Shown: piece after piece, positions 7,301-9,393 of the stretch
How the letters are laid out: each line of letters starts with the position of its first letter
Numbering within the stretch: position 1 is the stretch's first letter
Source of the DNA: Burkholderiales bacterium
GTDB lineage: Bacteria; Pseudomonadota; Gammaproteobacteria; Burkholderiales; Burkholderiaceae_C
Assembly: GCA_947474415.1 (NCBI GenBank)
Contig: CANJKD010000041.1
Span: 1 to 9,393, forward strand
Direction: 5' to 3'
DNA: 9,393 bases
Translations under genes and position numbers: made by a program
Notes under the pieces: model-generated
What the model saw: the letters and a program-made list of their open reading frames with translations, nothing else
Database searches by the model: none
What the model was told of the DNA's origin: nothing

Positions 7301-8820
7301 TGCGGCTGGGCGCGAGCGGCTTCGGCGCCGTGCTGGCCGACGACATGGGCCTGGGCAAGACCGTGCAGACGCTGGCAATGCTGCTGCAACGCGCGGCCGG
7401 TGGGCCGGCGCTGGTGGTGGCACCGACCTCGGTGTGCGGCAACTGGCTGGCCGAGACGGCACGCTTCGCGCCCGGCCTGCAGGTCGAGTTGTATGGCGAC
7501 GTGCCCGGTGGTGACACTGCCGACGGTGCCGAAGGCGTGGAAGACGAACTGTCGGATGCGGACGAGTATGCGGTCGTCAGTGCGAACCCCAGCACCAACA
7601 GCCGCACCAACGCCAACGCCGCCGAGGCAGCCCCCGACAATGCGCGCCGCGCCGCGCGCCGGCGCCAGGTCCGCGCACTCGGGCCGGGGCAGGTGCTGGT
7701 GTGTTCCTATGCGCTGCTGCAGATCGACGCCGACCTGCTGGCCGGCCCGAAGTGGCACAGCGTGGTGCTCGACGAAGCCCAGGCCATCAAGAACCCCGGC
7801 ACGCGCCGCGCCAAGGCGGCACTGGCCCTGCAGAGCGACTTCCGGCTCGCGCTGACCGGCACCCCGATCGAGAACCGGCTCGGTGAGCTGTGGTCCATCA
7901 TGGGCTTCTGCAACCCTGGCCTGCTGGGCAGTGCTGAGCAATTCACACGGCGCTTCGCAAACCTGATCGAGCGCAGCGACGACCCGCAGGCCAAGGCGCA
8001 GGCCTCGCGCCGGCTGCGCCGCTTGCTGTCGCCTTTCCTGCTCCGGCGCACCAAGGCCGAGGTGCTGACCGACCTGCCGCCACGCACCGAGATCGTCCAC
8101 GATGTCGTGCCCGGCACCAAGGAGCGGGCCTTGCTGGAAGCCTTGCGCCAGCAGGCCGAGGCGAGCGTGGCGCAGGCCGTCTCCGCCAATGCGCAGGCGG
8201 GCGGCGGCAAGCACGGCCAGAACCAGTTCCATGTGCTGGCGGCCTTGACGCGCCTGCGCCGCGCGGCCTGCGACCCGAGGCTCGTCGCGCCGGAGCTGGC
8301 CATTGTCGGTGCCAAGGTGCAGGAGTTCGAACGCCTCGCCGTCGAGCTGGTGGCGGGCCGCCACAAGGCCCTGGTGTTCAGCCAGTTCACCGACTTCCTG
8401 GCGCTGCTGCGCGAGCGGCTCGACGCCGCCGGCCTGAGCTACCAGTACCTCGACGGCAGCACGCCGGCCGCCGAGCGCAGCAAGCGGGTCGCGGCGTTCC
8501 AGGCCGGCCAGGGCGACCTGTTCCTGATCAGCCTGAAGGCGGGCGGTTTCGGCCTGAACCTGACGATGGCCGACTACGTAATCATCACCGACCCATGGTG
8601 GAACCCGGCCGCCGAGGAGCAGGCCAGCGCGCGCGCGCACCGCATCGGGCAGGCGCGGCCGGTGACGGTGTACCGGCTCGTGACGCAAGGTTCGATCGAG
8701 GAGAAGATCGTTCGGCTGCACCGCAGCAAGCGCGACCTGGCCGAAGGCATCTTGAGCGGCCATGACGCCGCCGCGCCGATCGACGCGGCGCAGTTGATGG
8801 ACTTGCTGAAGGCGCAGTGA
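4381..8820 (+). CDS. Large SNF2/SWI2-family DEAD/DEAH-box helicase-like ATPase
   Basis: Predicted DNA-dependent ATPase/translocase of 1,479 residues. The C-terminal third is a complete SNF2 core: LRDYQLEGYRWL, motif I DDMGLGKT (987-994, Lys993), Ia APTS, motif II DEAQ (1131-1134), motif III TGTPIENR (from 1159), FLLRRTK, motif IV LVFSQFTDFL, motif V GGFGLNL (1388-1394) and motif VI QASARAHRIGQ (ending 1424). All catalytic motifs look intact, so it should be active. SNF2 proteins move on double-stranded DNA and remodel protein-DNA complexes; the bacterial role is mostly unknown. Residues 1-~950 have no motif I recognise: a Pro/Ala-rich start, a helical region with TPR-like stretches (~260-420), then a mixed region resembling the pre-ATPase part of other bacterial SNF2 proteins. 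An acidic insert lies at ~1041-1100. The frame is open from TTG 4303, but GTG 4381 gives a more natural N-terminus; neither has a strong ribosome site, and ATG 4495 is also possible. Confidence 0.92.
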   Translation: MKTPPHQPSLIPDAPAPRPARLTAASDPFGDITAHDLTMGRDDALVHDTLCALQAPSGVTRVSEMMAAAKLRTERGSQFNAMEVRRFTDRLLAARHATRDTQGRIRAVLPHAEARLREMLLDPVQAKAWFDAWRELCDFDRAYSLGFQEEEQLAAALRLVIFGGGALSHLLRLGELAYSFTHLWSGALRMAVLKPFDAELFSRLEPALQAELAEQMLRVLSGFAESAAKPLEDWLLPRATTLPAVISPGLRCRLAETLLFRGDFAGARALCKNLKGAGVDLVEATLAIAEGQWVRGATQFEAAWKLAGSEVGRRKNLFSPSLVWLYVMALLAQPAPDGWAKARKFAAAESGKSDPFGLWAVWIAAIDQRLGDAPKAHAHFLLAHSSPSGLQSLQYLHHLMLAAWLRVGVGTPHAHTDLRAHAERLAGDFERAEMAWLARLARRAAAALLGEPAAPTDAAAPFFVGQVQDSWREALASIMALGGGEASPVRAREGAAQDRLIWVVDVADDGRIKAIEPQEQKAGVRGLGKPKPVSVATLIKRKDLPAHDAAMLRAVEREDYGNRPVIDLVTAAQALVRHPCVAWALDPTQFIEVSEALPALEIMTQGEHITFRLLDPVRTAAHRLEEAHDDLLPQRWRQQRAKLRNVMLLADGASHARLVRLTPAQLRVAELVSQGWKVPVAARAELDAALRVLAAHFQVASDAEAGHEVEPSTLLRAELTPQGNGLRLHLLAAPFGDFGPRLAPGSGRERVTTVHQGVTLSTRRDLAGEQSALQGLLDAIDFLGGVGDDDGHDWSLDEPQQALAAVEALSGLASSIVTEWPKGKPMRVRAVTDAAIRLQAISKGDWLELDGELQLDGGEVLRLRQLLDLVQASRSRYVALGEGDFLALGDALRQQLADLAALAQTHGKQAGQRLSGVAALAWEASGHSLTLEGDAAWRKRSQAWAKAQERVFDLPGGLAAELRDYQLEGYRWLMRLGASGFGAVLADDMGLGKTVQTLAMLLQRAAGGPALVVAPTSVCGNWLAETARFAPGLQVELYGDVPGGDTADGAEGVEDELSDADEYAVVSANPSTNSRTNANAAEAAPDNARRAARRRQVRALGPGQVLVCSYALLQIDADLLAGPKWHSVVLDEAQAIKNPGTRRAKAALALQSDFRLALTGTPIENRLGELWSIMGFCNPGLLGSAEQFTRRFANLIERSDDPQAKAQASRRLRRLLSPFLLRRTKAEVLTDLPPRTEIVHDVVPGTKERALLEALRQQAEASVAQAVSANAQAGGGKHGQNQFHVLAALTRLRRAACDPRLVAPELAIVGAKVQEFERLAVELVAGRHKALVFSQFTDFLALLRERLDAAGLSYQYLDGSTPAAERSKRVAAFQAGQGDLFLISLKAGGFGLNLTMADYVIITDPWWNPAAEEQASARAHRIGQARPVTVYRLVTQGSIEEKIVRLHRSKRDLAEGILSGHDAAAPIDAAQLMDLLKAQ

Positions 8821-8838
8821 TGGCCTGAAGGGGGCGGG

Positions 8839-8866
8839 CATAATTCATGCGCATGATTCATGGAGG
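8839..8866 (+). promoter_or_regulatory. ccdAB promoter/operator and ribosome binding site
   Basis: The 52-base gap after the helicase gene is AT-richer than its surroundings. CATAAT (8839-8844) is a good -10 candidate, though no clear -35 lies 17 bases upstream. Directly after it, TCATGCGCATGA (8845-8856) is a perfect 12-bp palindrome, and ATTCATG occurs twice, 13 bases apart (8843 and 8856). GGAGG (8862-8866) sits six bases before the ccdA ATG. Ribbon-helix-helix antitoxins such as CcdA, alone or with CcdB, repress their own operon through short palindromic or repeated sites, so this block is the likely operator. The role is inferred from position and symmetry. Confidence 0.55.
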
Positions 8867-8872
8867 CCATCG

Positions 8873-9127
8873 ATGCTGCAACGATCCGACAACCTCGCCA
8901 AGCGGGCGACCAACCTCACGCTCAGCGCCAAGACGCTCGACCTGGCACGCGAACTTGGCATGAACATCTCGCAGACCGTGGACACCTTGCTTGCCGAGGA
9001 GGTGCAGCGCCGCTACTGGGCGCGCTGGAACGAAGCCAACAAGGAAGCCATTGCAAGCTACAACGCGCGCATCGAACGTGAAGGCCTGCCGCTGGCGAAG
9101 TACCGCTCGTTCGCCAAGGGGCGGTAG
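8873..9127 (+). CDS. ccdA: CcdA-family type II antitoxin
   Basis: Antitoxin of 84 residues. The N-terminal part, about residues 12-46 (ATNLTLSAKTLDLARELGMN, then ISQTVDTLLAEEVQRR), is a ribbon-helix-helix DNA-binding domain: a short beta strand, an amphipathic helix, then the second helix. The C-terminal tail (WNEANKEAIASYNARIEREG, then LPLAKYRSF) matches the toxin-binding tail of CcdA proteins, which wraps CcdB and keeps it from DNA gyrase. The ATG has GGAGG six bases upstream. It is followed after 3 bases by ccdB, the standard antitoxin-first order. It is longer than the 72-residue F-plasmid CcdA, as chromosomal homologues often are. Likely autorepressed through the palindrome at 8845-8856 and unstable through proteolysis of the free tail, both known for the family. 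Confidence 0.93.
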   Translation: MLQRSDNLAKRATNLTLSAKTLDLARELGMNISQTVDTLLAEEVQRRYWARWNEANKEAIASYNARIEREGLPLAKYRSFAKGR

Positions 9128-9130
9128 CCG

Positions 9131-9393
9131 GTGGCCCGCTTCGACGTGTATGCCAACCCCGTGCCTGGCGAGCGCAAGTTCACGCCCTACCTGGTCGACG
9201 TGCAGAATGATTTCATCGACGGGCTGACGACGCGGGTGGTCATCCCCTTGCGTCGGGACGCGGCATTCGGTCCCTGCGCGCGCAACCTCAATCCGGTGCT
9301 GACGATCGGCGCAGACCGGGTCGTGCTCGATGCTGCAGCGATGGGCGCCATCCCGGCCAGCGAACTCCGCAAGCCGCTAGCCAGCATCCGCGA
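9131..9393 (+). CDS. ccdB: CcdB-family gyrase-poison toxin, 3' end cut by window
   Basis: The frame starts at GTG 9131, three bases after the ccdA stop, with AAGGGG (9117-9122) as a possible ribosome site inside the end of ccdA. It is open for 87 codons to the window edge. The product has CcdB features: an opening ARFDVYANP, LVDVQNDFID, RVVIPL and LNPVLTIGADRVVLD, followed by AAMGAIPASEL. CcdB is normally about 101-105 residues, so roughly 15 are missing from view, including the C-terminal Trp-Gly-Ile-type end needed to trap GyrA in the F-plasmid toxin. CcdB poisons DNA gyrase, causing double-strand breaks, unless neutralised by CcdA. Translational coupling to ccdA is likely from the spacing. 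Whether the toxin is intact cannot be decided here. Confidence 0.93.
   Translation, partial: MARFDVYANPVPGERKFTPYLVDVQNDFIDGLTTRVVIPLRRDAAFGPCARNLNPVLTIGADRVVLDAAAMGAIPASELRKPLASIR

Noticed and set aside
7123..8841. Long minus-strand open frame opposite the SNF2 motor
   Set aside because: The plus strand carries all SNF2 motifs in order; this frame is Gln/Ala/Arg/His-rich with no known domain.
8860..9081. Out-of-frame ATG at 8860 just before ccdA
   Set aside because: The peptide has no family resemblance, and GGAGG at 8862-8866 serves the ATG at 8873, which gives a clear CcdA.
4381..9393. SNF2 helicase plus ccdAB as a combined phage-defence island
   Set aside because: No nuclease, methyltransferase or other known defence partner is present, and ccdAB has its own control region; adjacency alone is not enough.

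Overview
The window is strongly GC-rich, with G/C at most third codon positions. Its gene families (a cyclase-STAND-TPR protein, a Usp with a GGATR-type ending, a very large SNF2 helicase, and a chromosomal CcdAB pair) are typical of Betaproteobacteria, most likely Burkholderiales. That placement is inference from style and family; no marker gene is present to fix the species.

Layout, left to right. At 1-~120 there is a visibly more AT-rich stretch holding the first 21 codons of a transposase that resembles IS630, pointing out of the window on the minus strand. From 121 to 242 there is no gene, only small hairpins. From 243 to 3296 (minus) lies a roughly 1,017-residue signalling protein with an N-terminal class III nucleotide-cyclase homology domain, a central STAND-type NTPase and a C-terminal ladder of 40-residue TPR-like repeats. 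Just upstream, on the same strand, is a two-domain universal stress protein (3401-4243). The two genes are separated by a perfect GC-rich palindrome and a small tandem repeat. A divergent intergenic region (4244-4380) separates this minus-strand pair from a plus-strand gene (4381-8820) for a SNF2/SWI2-type helicase of about 1,479 residues, with a 900-residue N-terminal region of unknown function and an acidic, low-complexity insert inside the ATPase core. At the right edge is a type II toxin-antitoxin operon, ccdA (complete) and ccdB (cut by the window end), preceded by an AT-richer promoter/operator with a perfect palindrome.

How the genes relate. The minus-strand pair is linked only by neighbourhood: a stress protein followed by a nucleotide-sensing or signalling ATPase, possibly co-transcribed unless the hairpin terminates. 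The SNF2 gene is divergent from them. The ccdAB pair is a self-contained module with its own control region, and together with the IS end it marks the flanks as mobile or accessory DNA around an otherwise chromosomal-looking core. I see no clear evidence for a new multi-gene system. The items most worth a second look are the altered cyclase active site in the STAND protein, the unexplained N-terminal half and acidic insert of the SNF2 protein, and the compact ccdAB operator.
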